Notes under the pieces: generated by a model | The model's input: the letters and a program-made list of their open reading frames with translations, nothing else | What the model was told of the DNA's origin: nothing | Database searches by the model: none | Part shown: one piece after another, positions 34,323-42,876 of the stretch | Layout of the letters: every line of letters begins with the position of its first letter | How positions within the stretch are numbered: the stretch's first letter is position 1 | Source of the DNA: Pseudoalteromonas ruthenica | GTDB lineage: Bacteria; Pseudomonadota; Gammaproteobacteria; Enterobacterales; Alteromonadaceae | Direction of reading: 5' to 3' | DNA length: 64,000 nucleotides | Assembly (NCBI RefSeq): GCF_008808095.1 | Contig: NZ_CP023396.1 | Location: forward strand, 372,001-436,000 | Translations under genes and position numbers: made by a program

Positions 34323-35479
34323 TGGAGGAGGTCAAAAAATTAGTAGAATTGGTGCGTAATCACTACGGTACCAATGACTTTATTCCACTGCATGCCCCTC
34401 GATTCAATGGCAATGAAAAGCGTTATGTATCGGATACCCTAGAATCCACGTTTGTATCCAGTGTAGGTGCTTATGTTGGTAAGTTTGAAGACCAAGTTTG
34501 CACTTTCACCGGGGCTGGCGCAGCCGTTGCCACGGTTAATGGCACGGCTGCATTGCATACCGCGTTATTCCTATCAGGTGTAAGAAGTGGTGATATTGTT
34601 ATCACTCAAGCCCTTACATTCGTCGCTACGTGTAATACCATTGCCCACCTTGGGGCCACACCACTTTTTATTGATGTTTGCCGGGAGTCGCTCAGTCTTT
34701 GCCCAATCGCTCTTGAGGACTATTTAAGTGCTCACAGTGAGATTCGTGATGGCCAGTGTTATCACACTTGTGGCGCTAGAATAGCTAGCGTGATGCCGAT
34801 GCACACTTTTGGTCACCCAGCCAAAATGGATGCATTGAAAGAGGTCTGTGAACGCTACCATATTACGCTAGTTGAAGATGCGGCAGAGAGTTTGGGAAGC
34901 TTTTATAAAAACCAGCACACAGGGACCTTTGCTGATTTCTCGGCGCTTAGCTTTAATGGCAATAAAGTCATAACAACAGGCGGTGGAGGTATGGTTTTGT
35001 GCGGCACACCTGAATTGGGCCAGCGCGCTAAACATATAACAACAACAGCGAAAGTGGCACATGCTTATGAGTTTTATCATGATGAACTCGCTTTCAATTA
35101 TCGCATGCCTAATATCAATGCCGCTTTGGGGTGCGCACAAATGGAACAGCTACCGGCTTATCTGAAAAATAAGCGTCGATTAGCAGCAACCTATAAAGCC
35201 CACTTTAATAACAGTGAACTGGTGTTTGTGGATGAGCCTCAAGATGCTCATTCAAACTTCTGGCTCAATGCGCTGTTATGCCCCTCACGACAATATCGCG
35301 ATGCATTTTTAAAGCAAAGTAATTCAGCCGGTATAATGACCAGGCCTGTCTGGCAATTAATGCACACCTTACCAATGTTTAATAGTGCTCCTCGAGGACC
35401 ACTGACAAACTCCGAATTTCTTGCTGATCATTTGGTCAATATACCGAGCTCGGTTGCGCCCGAAAAGGAGGTAAGGTGA
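34322..35479 (+). CDS. legC: PLP-dependent sugar aminotransferase LegC
   Basis: 385 residues from ATG 34322, overlapping the dehydratase stop (a GTG at 34319 is the first in-frame start). DegT/DnrJ/EryC1 family: ATVNGTAALHTALFLSGVRSGDIVITQALTFVATCNTI, EDAAESLGSFYKNQHTGTFADFSALSFNGNKVITTGGGGMV, with the PLP lysine in FNGNKVITTGGGG. It transfers an amino group to C4 of the 4-keto sugar. The HLxxHTFGHPA-like MPMHTFGHPAKMD and LegC-type start LPLHAPRFNGNEKRYV-like segment support LegC. Next gene begins GTG 35476 inside its end. Confidence 0.9.
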   Translation: MEEVKKLVELVRNHYGTNDFIPLHAPRFNGNEKRYVSDTLESTFVSSVGAYVGKFEDQVCTFTGAGAAVATVNGTAALHTALFLSGVRSGDIVITQALTFVATCNTIAHLGATPLFIDVCRESLSLCPIALEDYLSAHSEIRDGQCYHTCGARIASVMPMHTFGHPAKMDALKEVCERYHITLVEDAAESLGSFYKNQHTGTFADFSALSFNGNKVITTGGGGMVLCGTPELGQRAKHITTTAKVAHAYEFYHDELAFNYRMPNINAALGCAQMEQLPAYLKNKRRLAATYKAHFNNSELVFVDEPQDAHSNFWLNALLCPSRQYRDAFLKQSNSAGIMTRPVWQLMHTLPMFNSAPRGPLTNSEFLADHLVNIPSSVAPEKEVR

Positions 35480-36633
35480 AGAAAATAGGGATAGTAACCG
35501 GAACCAGAGCTGATTTTGGCTTGCTGTGTCGCACGATTTTACTGCTACAGAGCCACGGCGACTTCGACACTTACACATTTGCTTGTGGCACGCACTTGTC
35601 GCCTGAATATGGTTTGACTATAGACGAGCTCAGGGACAGTGGTGTTGAAAATATAGTGACTGTGGAAATGTTGCTTTCATCGGCATCCAAAGTAGGCGTG
35701 GCAAAATCCACAGGTCTTGCCACAATCAGTTTTGCTGACGCTTTTAGTCAACATAATCTAGATTGCATCCTATTGTTAGGCGATCGCTTTGAGACATTCG
35801 CGGCCGCGCAAGCGGCGCTATTTTTGGGTGTTCCTATTGCTCATATACACGGCGGTGAAGTAACCGAAGGCGCGTTTGATGATGCTTTGCGCCATAGTAT
35901 TAGTAAAATGGCGGATATTCACTTTCCTGCAGCGCAGGTCTTTGCTAGGCGGCTAATGCAGTTAGGCGAGCAACCGAGTCGTATTTTTGTGGTCGGTGCG
36001 CCGGGCATCGATAACATCATGTCAGCACCTAGAGCAAGCCAACAGCGACTTGATGCTGTGCTTACATTTGCTGATCACACCGCTCCTTTAGTGCTTGTCA
36101 CCTATCACCCTGTGACTCGGGGGACGAGTGCTGAAAATGATATCACTGCGCTTGTTGACGTGGTTAAAGAGCGTACCGATTTAAACTTTATGATCACCTA
36201 TCCCAATGCCGACGGCGAAGGTGCAGAAATGATTGCACAGTGGCAAACATTAAGTGCATTGCCCCATGTATCGGTATGTCCCTCCCTTGGTTTTAAGCGC
36301 TATCTTAGTGTTATGGAGCGTGCATCCTGTGTGCTCGGTAATTCATCAAGTGGTGTTATTGAGGCGCCTAGTTTTAAGGTGCCAACAATTAACATTGGTA
36401 CTCGGCAACAAGGTCGGCCGAAAAGTTGTACGGTGATTGACTGTCAGTTATCTGAAGTACGCAGTGCGCTTAACAAAGCGTTGAGCCCGGAGTTTGTAAT
36501 GTCTTGCCAAAGTGCTGAGAATCCATATGGCTCAGGCAATACCGCAAAGAAAATAGTGAGTATTTTGGCTGATATCGATCTACAACAGTTGCAGCCCCAG
36601 CCTTTTTACCAATCCGAGAACGCTTATGGATAG
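35476..36633 (+). CDS. legG: UDP/GDP-sugar hydrolysing 2-epimerase LegG (NeuC family)
   Basis: 385 residues. GTG start at 35476 with AAGGAGG upstream, overlapping legC by 4 bp. NeuC/LegG family motifs: IGIVTGTRADFGLLCRTILLL, LLLGDRFETFAAAQAALFLGVPIAHIHGGEVTEGAFDDALRHSISKMADIHF and VLGNSSSGVIEAPSFKVPTINIGTRQQGR. It releases the 2-epimerised free sugar from the nucleotide, giving the substrate for the synthase. It is followed by legI with 8 bp overlap. Confidence 0.92.
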   Translation: MKKIGIVTGTRADFGLLCRTILLLQSHGDFDTYTFACGTHLSPEYGLTIDELRDSGVENIVTVEMLLSSASKVGVAKSTGLATISFADAFSQHNLDCILLLGDRFETFAAAQAALFLGVPIAHIHGGEVTEGAFDDALRHSISKMADIHFPAAQVFARRLMQLGEQPSRIFVVGAPGIDNIMSAPRASQQRLDAVLTFADHTAPLVLVTYHPVTRGTSAENDITALVDVVKERTDLNFMITYPNADGEGAEMIAQWQTLSALPHVSVCPSLGFKRYLSVMERASCVLGNSSSGVIEAPSFKVPTINIGTRQQGRPKSCTVIDCQLSEVRSALNKALSPEFVMSCQSAENPYGSGNTAKKIVSILADIDLQQLQPQPFYQSENAYG

Positions 36634-37708
36634 TCGAACTTTAATCATTGCTGAAGCAGGCGTAAATCATAATGGTGATGAGCACCTAGCGCTTGAACTT
36701 GTGCGCCAAGCCCATGCGGCTGGAGCTGATATTGTTAAATTTCAAACTTTTAAAGCGGCAGAAATTGTTACGCAAGATGCTGCACAAGCGCGTTATCAAA
36801 GCGAAAATATTGGCAAGCAGGAATCTCAGTTTGCCATGTTGCAGCGCCTAGAGTTGAGTTATGAGTGTCATCGTCGTCTGCTTCAAGAGTGTCAGCAATT
36901 AGGTGTGGAGTTTTTATCTACGGCATTTGACGAGCAAAGTCTGTCTTTTCTGATTAATGACTTGGGTCTGCAACGTTTAAAAATACCCTCAGGGGAGCTT
37001 ACCAATGCGCCATTGTTATTAAAGCACGCTCAAACAGGTTGCGACCTCATAGTGTCAACAGGCATGGCGACTTTAGGGGAGGTCGAGCAGGCGTTGTCGG
37101 TTATCGCATATGGGTTAACTCACCCTGACAGTGAGAGTCCGCAAGAGGGGGACTTTGCAAAAGCGTATGCCAGTGAGCGTGGACAACAGTGTTTGCGTGA
37201 CAAGGTTACACTTTTACATTGTACAACTGAGTACCCAGCACCGTTGGATGAAATCAATTTAGGCGCAATGGACAGTATGAAACAGGCTTTTCATTTACCT
37301 GTAGGCTACTCCGATCATAGTGCTGGTTGGCTGGTGCCTGTGGCTGCTGTGGCCAAAGGGGCAACGGTCATTGAGAAGCACTTTACCTTGGATTGTAATT
37401 TGCCTGGGCCCGATCACAAGGCATCCCTAGAACCAAAAGAGCTTCAACATATGATACGTTATATTCGCCAAAGCGAGCAGGCGCTGGGTCATGGTGTGAA
37501 AATGCCCACAGCAAGTGAAATTAATAATAAAGCTGCAGCTCGTAAGAGTTTAGTTGCGGCTGAGGAAATCCCTGCCGGTGCGCCCTTTACACAATGTAAC
37601 CTTGCGGTGAAAAGGCCAGGTACGGGAATGTCTCCGCACCTGTATTGGCGCTTACTGAACTGTAACGCCTCGCAAAATTACAAGCCTGGCGACTTAATCA
37701 ATGAATAA
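36626..37708 (+). CDS. legI: Nonulosonic acid synthase LegI (NeuB family)
   Basis: 360 residues. NeuB family: IIAEAGVNHNGDEHLALELVRQAHAAGADIVKFQTF, GVEFLSTAFDEQSLSFL, LKIPSGELTNAPLL, LHCTTEYPAPLDEINLGAMDSM and FHLPVGYSDHSAGW, with the C-terminal SAF domain (RKSLVAAEEIPAGAPFTQCNLAVKRPGTGMSP). It condenses PEP with the 6-carbon amino sugar to make the nine-carbon nonulosonate. The context suggests legionaminic-type rather than neuraminic acid; sequence alone does not prove which. Confidence 0.93.
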   Translation: MDSRTLIIAEAGVNHNGDEHLALELVRQAHAAGADIVKFQTFKAAEIVTQDAAQARYQSENIGKQESQFAMLQRLELSYECHRRLLQECQQLGVEFLSTAFDEQSLSFLINDLGLQRLKIPSGELTNAPLLLKHAQTGCDLIVSTGMATLGEVEQALSVIAYGLTHPDSESPQEGDFAKAYASERGQQCLRDKVTLLHCTTEYPAPLDEINLGAMDSMKQAFHLPVGYSDHSAGWLVPVAAVAKGATVIEKHFTLDCNLPGPDHKASLEPKELQHMIRYIRQSEQALGHGVKMPTASEINNKAAARKSLVAAEEIPAGAPFTQCNLAVKRPGTGMSPHLYWRLLNCNASQNYKPGDLINE

Positions 37709-38333
37709 ACCAGCCATTTTGATGTTTGGCGCTGGTGGGCATGCCAGTGTGCTGGCCGATATATTAATGAAACAAGGGCAGCCACTCACAGCCGTGTTCT
37801 CGCCACAATCTATTCAACGCCAAGCATTGATAGGAATAACTCACTATAAAGATGATCAAGACGTGACGTTATTTAATCCTGAAGATTGTCAGGTGGTTAT
37901 CGGCATTGGCCCGCAACCCTACGGCGACAGTCGCTCGAAGCTGGCGTCAAACTTGCAAAGTAGAGGTTATCGTTTTGCAACCGTTATTGCCGACTCCGCA
38001 GAAGTTTCGACTTATGCCAGTGTGCAGCTAGGGGGGCAGGTGTTAAGTGGGGCGATAATTAATGCAGGCGCGCACATAGAGCAACATGTGGTAGTGAATA
38101 CTCGGGCCTTAATCGAGCATGATTGCAAGGTGGCAAGCTTTAGCCATATAGCCCCCGGTGCTGTGCTGTTAGGCGGTGCTGAAATTGGCCCGCATGCATA
38201 CATAGGAGCAGGTGCGACTGTATTACCGAGCGTTAAAGTCGGTGCCGGCGCGGTGGTCGGTGCAGGGGCACTGGTTGATAGAGATGTCGAGAGTAACGCT
38301 GTTGTTTATGGTGCACGGGCGAAGCAGAAATAA
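37701..38333 (+). CDS. NeuD/PglD-like sugar N- or O-acyltransferase (LegH candidate)
   Basis: 210 residues, overlapping legI by 8 bp. N-terminal Rossmann-like PglD_N domain (LMFGAGGHASVLADILMKQGQPLTAVFSP) and a C-terminal left-handed beta helix of hexapeptide repeats (LSGAIINAGAHIEQHVVVNTRALIEHDCKVASFSHIAPGAVLLGGAEIG and GAGAVVGAGALVDRDV). Related enzymes acylate the 4-amino group (LegH, PglD) or O-positions (NeuD). With no other acyltransferase in the operon it is the candidate for the LegH step. The acceptor is inferred. Confidence 0.85.
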   Translation: MNKPAILMFGAGGHASVLADILMKQGQPLTAVFSPQSIQRQALIGITHYKDDQDVTLFNPEDCQVVIGIGPQPYGDSRSKLASNLQSRGYRFATVIADSAEVSTYASVQLGGQVLSGAIINAGAHIEQHVVVNTRALIEHDCKVASFSHIAPGAVLLGGAEIGPHAYIGAGATVLPSVKVGAGAVVGAGALVDRDVESNAVVYGARAKQK

Positions 38334-38345
38334 AGGGAGACCCAG

Positions 38346-39404
38346 ATGAGTTTTTCATGGCAAGAAATATTAATGGCCCCAGAGCAGTCTCTGCGCGAAG
38401 CGCTTGAAGTGATAAATACACAAGCGTCGCGAGTGGTACTCATTGTTGATAAGCAAACACACTTACTGGGTGTGATTACCGATGGTGATATACGACGTGC
38501 GTTATTAAATAATCTCGGGTTGGAAGTTGCGTTATCGGAGGTCATGAATACCTCGCCGATATGCGCGGAGGTAGGCACACCTAAAGAACAGCTTATTGAG
38601 ACTATGGAGCAAAAGGGAATTTTATCTATTCCCGTGGTGCGCCAGGGTAAAGTGGTCGGATTACAGACCCTCAAGCATGTGTTAAGTAAACCAAAGTTTG
38701 ATAACCCTGTTTTTCTCATGGCTGGCGGGTTTGGTACACGATTACGTCCGCTGACCGACCACTGCCCTAAACCTATGTTGCAGGTAGGCAATAAGCCGAT
38801 ACTAGAAACCGTTCTGAAAAGTTTTGTCAAAGCAGGCTTCAGTAATTTTTATATCTCAACCCACTACATGCCTGAACAAATCGAAGAGCACTTTGGCGAT
38901 GGGAGCCAATGGGGGGTCGAAATAGAATATGTCCATGAAGAGTCTCCCTTGGGGACAGGGGGGGCTCTCGGTTTATTGCCAAAAAGTATGCGACGTGACC
39001 TACCATTAATTTTAATGAATGGTGATGTACTAACAAAAGTCGATTTTGCGCGTTTACTAGAGTTTCACTGTGAGAATGGCGCAGACGCAACAATGTGTGT
39101 GCGTGAGTACGAGTATCAAATTCCTTACGGTGTTATTCAAGGCGAAGGAAGTCGAATCACCGATATGGTGGAAAAACCAATACAACGGTTTTTTGTTAAC
39201 GCCGGTATCTATGTGGTTTCCCCTGAAGTGATCAGCTCTGTACCCTTTAATCATCGCATCGATATGCCCACCGTGCTAGAGCAGCGAATAGCTAAAGATA
39301 AAGATGTATTAATGTTTCCCATCCATGAATACTGGCTTGATATAGGCCGGATGGACGATTTCAATCGCGCTCAGGTGGATATTCGTAGTCTGGGAATGGG
39401 TTAA
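38346..39404 (+). CDS. ptmE: CBS-nucleotidyltransferase PtmE
   Basis: 352 residues. Residues 1-120 hold two CBS motifs (VLIVDKQTHLLGVITDGDIRRALL, ILSIPVVRQGKVVGLQTLKHVL). Residues ~120-350 are a sugar-phosphate nucleotidyltransferase with MAGGFGTRLRPLTDHCPKPMLQVGNKP, LGTGGAL and YWLDIGRMDDFNRA. This arrangement matches Campylobacter PtmE, which makes the GDP-sugar precursor of legionaminic acid. AAGGGAG precedes ATG. It is the first gene of the distal four-gene block ptmE-oxidoreductase-ptmB-ptmA. Confidence 0.88.
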   Translation: MSFSWQEILMAPEQSLREALEVINTQASRVVLIVDKQTHLLGVITDGDIRRALLNNLGLEVALSEVMNTSPICAEVGTPKEQLIETMEQKGILSIPVVRQGKVVGLQTLKHVLSKPKFDNPVFLMAGGFGTRLRPLTDHCPKPMLQVGNKPILETVLKSFVKAGFSNFYISTHYMPEQIEEHFGDGSQWGVEIEYVHEESPLGTGGALGLLPKSMRRDLPLILMNGDVLTKVDFARLLEFHCENGADATMCVREYEYQIPYGVIQGEGSRITDMVEKPIQRFFVNAGIYVVSPEVISSVPFNHRIDMPTVLEQRIAKDKDVLMFPIHEYWLDIGRMDDFNRAQVDIRSLGMG

Positions 39405-40369
39405 TGCAAAGCGTAGCCGTTATTGGTTTAGGTAATATCTCTCATCGCCATAGAAAGAATTTGAAGGCTCTAAAACCCGACGCTCGAGTTATCGCCATGC
39501 CAGCAAGCAATCGACAATTAACAACTTTGCCGGCCCATGCCGATGCTTGTGTAACGCAACTTAATGAGCTGATTGAATTGCGACCTGAGTACGTCATTGT
39601 CGCGTCACCTGCGAATCTACATGCAAGCCATGGTAAGTCGCTGCTAGAGGCAGGAATTCCATGCCTTATAGAGAAACCACTGGGTGCAAGCCTAGACCAA
39701 GCTCAGGAATTGTTGAGATGTGCTCAGAAGCCATCAGCTCCTGCTTGTGCAGTGGGTTACTGCTTGCGGTTTATGCCGACAGCACGAATCATGAAAGATC
39801 TGGTTCAGCAACATGCAGTGGGCGAAATCTATAATATCCACATTGAGGTTGGCCAATATTTGCCACAATGGCGATCAGGTTTAGACTACCGTGATTCAGT
39901 GTCAGCGCGTAAAGAGCTTGGCGGCGGTGCCTTGTTGGAGCTGAGCCATGAGTTGGATTACGCTCGCTGGATATTTGGTCCTTTGGCACTAAGCCACGCC
40001 CATTTGCGTTCATCATCGGAGCTTGGCTTAGAGGTAGAGGACTTAGTTGATGTTAGCCTGCGTACCGAGCATGACGCGCATGTGCAAATACATCTTGATT
40101 TCTTGCAACGTCAACCACAACGATTTTGCCGTGTGATAGGAAATAAAGGCCGCCTTGATTGGAATTTACTAAGAAACGAGTTGGTGTTAACAGACTCGCA
40201 AGGGCAGAGCCAACAGTTTGGCGATTCTCATTGGCAAGCCAACACTATGTATCTGGATATGTTGGATAATTTTCATAACCAAATCGCACAGCGACCTTAT
40301 CAAGGGGCGAGCGTGGCGCAAGCTTTAGAAGTCGTTAACCTTATTGATGTTATAAAACAGAGTGCCTAA
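39404..40369 (+). CDS. Gfo/Idh/MocA-family NAD(P)-dependent oxidoreductase
   Basis: 321 residues, overlapping ptmE by one base (TAATG). N-terminal NAD site SVAVIGLGNISHRHRKNLKALKP and a Gfo/Idh catalytic segment (VIVASPANLHASHGKSLLEAGIPCLIEKPLGASLDQAQEL, with the EKP motif), then the C-terminal domain (GGGALLELSHELDYARWIFG). It sits between ptmE and ptmB, the place that ptmF occupies in the Campylobacter locus. It probably modifies a sugar intermediate in this pathway; its substrate is unknown, so no symbol is given. Confidence 0.85.
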   Translation: MQSVAVIGLGNISHRHRKNLKALKPDARVIAMPASNRQLTTLPAHADACVTQLNELIELRPEYVIVASPANLHASHGKSLLEAGIPCLIEKPLGASLDQAQELLRCAQKPSAPACAVGYCLRFMPTARIMKDLVQQHAVGEIYNIHIEVGQYLPQWRSGLDYRDSVSARKELGGGALLELSHELDYARWIFGPLALSHAHLRSSSELGLEVEDLVDVSLRTEHDAHVQIHLDFLQRQPQRFCRVIGNKGRLDWNLLRNELVLTDSQGQSQQFGDSHWQANTMYLDMLDNFHNQIAQRPYQGASVAQALEVVNLIDVIKQSA

Positions 40370-41064
40370 TGAACCATTATGCTTTTATCTTTGCTCGAGG
40401 GGGTTCAAAGGGACTGCCTCGCAAGAATGTTCTTCCTTTGGCTGGAAAGCCGTTAATACATTGGTCGATTGATTCAGCTAAAGCCACTTCTTTGATATCG
40501 CGGGTTTTTGTCTCAACTGAGGATCCAGAGATAGCTCGTCTAGCGAAAGAACGCGGAGCTGAGGTTATAATCAGGCCCATGGCCTTGGCACAGGATGACT
40601 CACCAGAGTGGCTTGCTTGGCAGCATGCTGTGCAGTGGGTCGAGGAAAAATATGGTCAGTTTGACACTTTTATCAGCTTACCAACGACAAGCCCATTGCG
40701 CGCCAGTGAAGACATTGAAGGGGCTTTGCAGCAGTTGCAAAAAGTCGGTGCAGATATTTGCATTTCAACAACACCTGCGGGACGTAGTCCTTTCTTTAAT
40801 ATGGTAATGCGTCAGCAGGACGAAACTGTGCAGTTAGTATGCGAGACGCCGTCAGGGGTTTCGCGCCGGCAAGACGCGCCCAGCGTTTATGATATTACTA
40901 CAGTGGTGTACGCCGCGCGGCCAGCTTATATCCGCCAAGCCTCAGGCTTATTGGCGGGGAAAGTAACCAGTATTTGCGTACCCGCAGAGCGAGCCGTAGA
41001 TATCGATACACAATTGGATTTTGATTTCGCCGAGCTGTTGGCTAAGAGAATGAGGAAAGTATGA
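40369..41064 (+). CDS. ptmB: CMP-nonulosonate synthetase PtmB/LegF (NeuA family)
   Basis: 231 residues, TAATG coupling with the previous gene. NeuA-type cytidylyltransferase: FIFARGGSKGLPRKNVLPLAGKPLIHWSIDSAK, FVSTEDPEIARLAKERGAEVIIRP, LPTTSPLRASEDIEGAL and ERAVDIDTQLDFDFAE. It activates the nonulosonate as the CMP sugar, the donor for Maf. It completes the pathway and overlaps ptmA by 4 bp (ATGA). Confidence 0.93.
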   Translation: MNHYAFIFARGGSKGLPRKNVLPLAGKPLIHWSIDSAKATSLISRVFVSTEDPEIARLAKERGAEVIIRPMALAQDDSPEWLAWQHAVQWVEEKYGQFDTFISLPTTSPLRASEDIEGALQQLQKVGADICISTTPAGRSPFFNMVMRQQDETVQLVCETPSGVSRRQDAPSVYDITTVVYAARPAYIRQASGLLAGKVTSICVPAERAVDIDTQLDFDFAELLAKRMRKV

Positions 41065-41870
41065 GAACATTGTCACAATTACAACAGTTAAATGGCCAAT
41101 GGGCATTGATCACCGGTGGTGCTGGGCATGTTGGCCATGCTGCAGCGCAAACGCTGCTAGAGCTTGGTGCTCATGTGATTTTACTAGATAGAAGTGAACA
41201 GCAGTTACAACAAGTCCATAGCTCGGTGTATGGCAGCACTGACAAAGTTCATACTCTCTCTTGCGAGTTATCACAGCCAAGTGAAATAAGCACAGCAATG
41301 GCTAAGGTTAGCGAGCTCACTCAAGGCAAGCTCAACATTCTCATTAATAACGCAGCGTTTGTTGGCACTGATAAGCTCTCAGGCTGGTGTGTGCCTTTTG
41401 AGCAGCAGTCATTAGAGACTTTCAACGACTGCCTAAATGTGAATTTATCTGCGCCGTTTCAGCTGTGCCAACACGCTTATGAGCTAATGAAAAACACGCC
41501 CGGTGCCGCAGCAAGGATCGTTAATATCTCCTCAATTTACGGCGTTGTTGGCCCACAAATGGACATGTATGAAGGCACCGATATGGGCAATCCAGCTGCA
41601 TATGCCACCAGCAAAGCGGGGTTGATGCAATTGACACGCTGGTTAGCTGCCAATGTTGCACCTAGAGTCCGAGTAAATAATATAGTACTAGGCGGCATTG
41701 AGCGTGGCCAGCCAGATTCATTCTTGAATAAATATAATGCCAAAGTACCTTTGGCTCGAATGGCCACAGAAGAAGACGTCAAAGGAGCCATTGCTTATCT
41801 TAGTAGTGAATTATCTAACTATATGACCGGCCAGAGTTTATTCTTAGATGGTGGATGGACAGCGATTTAA
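41061..41870 (+). CDS. ptmA: Short-chain dehydrogenase PtmA-like
   Basis: 269 residues. Classical SDR: GQWALITGGAGHVGHAAAQTLLELGAHVILLDRS, LNILINNAAFVG, RIVNISSIYGVVGPQMDMYEGTDMGNPAAYATSKAGL with the active-site YATSK, and a C-terminal GGIERGQPDSF and FLDGGWTAI. The order ptmE, oxidoreductase, ptmB, ptmA resembles the Campylobacter Leg/ptm locus, where ptmA is needed for the full modification. Substrate unknown. It is the last overlapping gene of the operon; the short flagellin follows after 70 bp. Confidence 0.85.
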   Translation: MRTLSQLQQLNGQWALITGGAGHVGHAAAQTLLELGAHVILLDRSEQQLQQVHSSVYGSTDKVHTLSCELSQPSEISTAMAKVSELTQGKLNILINNAAFVGTDKLSGWCVPFEQQSLETFNDCLNVNLSAPFQLCQHAYELMKNTPGAAARIVNISSIYGVVGPQMDMYEGTDMGNPAAYATSKAGLMQLTRWLAANVAPRVRVNNIVLGGIERGQPDSFLNKYNAKVPLARMATEEDVKGAIAYLSSELSNYMTGQSLFLDGGWTAI

Positions 41871-41940
41871 AGTGCTTGTTGGAGACCAATGTTCTACACT
41901 TTAGTATAAGTGCAGGCCACAAAACTCCAGGAGGCAGGTT

Positions 41941-42726
41941 ATGAAAATCAACTCAGAAGCTGCAAGCCAACTAGCGTCAATCAATACTCGTTCGACGCAA
42001 TTAGATCAGCAACTCGCTACAGGTAAGTGCGTTAACTCAGCGGCTGATGATGCAGCTGCGCTTCAAATTATTGACCGCTTAACGGCGCAGCAAAATGGTT
42101 TTACACAGGCCAGCCGTAATGCCTATGACGGTATTTCCTATGTGCAAGTGAGTGAGTCAGCATTGAGTAACGTCAATGATTCTGTTGGCCGTATTCGCGA
42201 GCTATCCATACAAGCTGGTAATGGTGCACTTTCCGATAGCGACCGCCAGGCTTTGCAAGAAGAGGTCGTGCAACTGCAAAGCGAAATTACCAACACGTTA
42301 GAGCAAAGCAGTTTTGCCGGGAAGCCGTTATTTGATGGCCAAAGTGTCAGCTTCCAAATTGGCGCTGATGCGAATCAAACAAACGCCCTTGAACAGCCTA
42401 ATAGCGACTTCCTTAGTGCCGTAAATGCTATTGATATCACCACTCAAGCGGGCGCTAATTCAGCGTTAGATGTGACTGAGCAAGCCGCAGAGCAGGTTAA
42501 CCAGCAGCGAGCGCAGCTGGGCGCTTTCGAGAATAGCCTAAGCAGTCAAATTCGCTCGCTTAGCGAGCAAAACGAGAATGTTGCAGCAAGTCAAAGCCGC
42601 ATTGCTGACACCGACTATGCAAAAGCGGTGAGCGAGCGCACCAGTAATGACATCCTTAACCAAGCATCTATCGCGCTGCGCGGCCAAGCTAACCAAAACG
42701 CCGCCGCAATTTTAGGACTGCTGTAA
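41941..42726 (+). CDS. Short divergent flagellin-like protein with a cysteine
   Basis: 261 residues, AGGAGG Shine-Dalgarno. It keeps the flagellin D0/D1 ends (VNSAADDAAALQIIDRLTAQQNGFTQASRNAYDGISYVQVSESAL, VNQQRAQLGAFENSLSSQIRSL and ILNQASIALRGQANQNAAAILGLL), but the N-terminus is atypical (MKINSEAASQLASINTRSTQ instead of MALYVNTN) and it lacks most of the central variable domain, so it is about 60 residues shorter than flagellins 1-3. Cys 30 (ATGKCVNSAADD) is unusual for a flagellin. No sigma-28 or sigma-54 site is seen in the 70 bp upstream, so it may be read from the glycosylation operon. It may be a minor filament or a structural variant; its role is unknown. Confidence 0.85.
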   Translation: MKINSEAASQLASINTRSTQLDQQLATGKCVNSAADDAAALQIIDRLTAQQNGFTQASRNAYDGISYVQVSESALSNVNDSVGRIRELSIQAGNGALSDSDRQALQEEVVQLQSEITNTLEQSSFAGKPLFDGQSVSFQIGADANQTNALEQPNSDFLSAVNAIDITTQAGANSALDVTEQAAEQVNQQRAQLGAFENSLSSQIRSLSEQNENVAASQSRIADTDYAKAVSERTSNDILNQASIALRGQANQNAAAILGLL

Positions 42727-42760
42727 TGGTGGTTCACTATGCGCTGAATCAAACAAAACT

Positions 42761-42812
42761 AGGAAAAGCGTCTGATTTTTGGCATTAACGTCAAAAACAT
42801 GCCGCTTTTCCT
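42761..42812. promoter_or_regulatory. 52-bp concentric dyad at the flrA promoter
   Basis: Perfect arms AGGAAAAGCG (42761-42770) and CGCTTTTCCT (42803-42812) surround a second pair TTTTTG (42776-42781) and CAAAAA (42792-42797) with the same centre and a central TTAA. The right end touches the candidate -35 at 42812. No T-run follows, so I read it as an operator or cruciform rather than a terminator. Confidence 0.6.
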
Positions 42813-42839
42813 TGAATCCTCCCTGAACTGCAATACAAT
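42812..42839 (+). promoter_or_regulatory. Sigma-70-like promoter of flrA
   Basis: TTGAAT (42812-42817), 16-bp spacer, TACAAT (42834-42839), 37 bp before the flrA ATG. FlrA homologues are at the top of the hierarchy and are usually read by the housekeeping sigma factor. Confidence 0.6.
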
Positions 42840-42876
42840 CTAGAGTTATAACAATCGCTTAGTATTTGGCGGCGCG

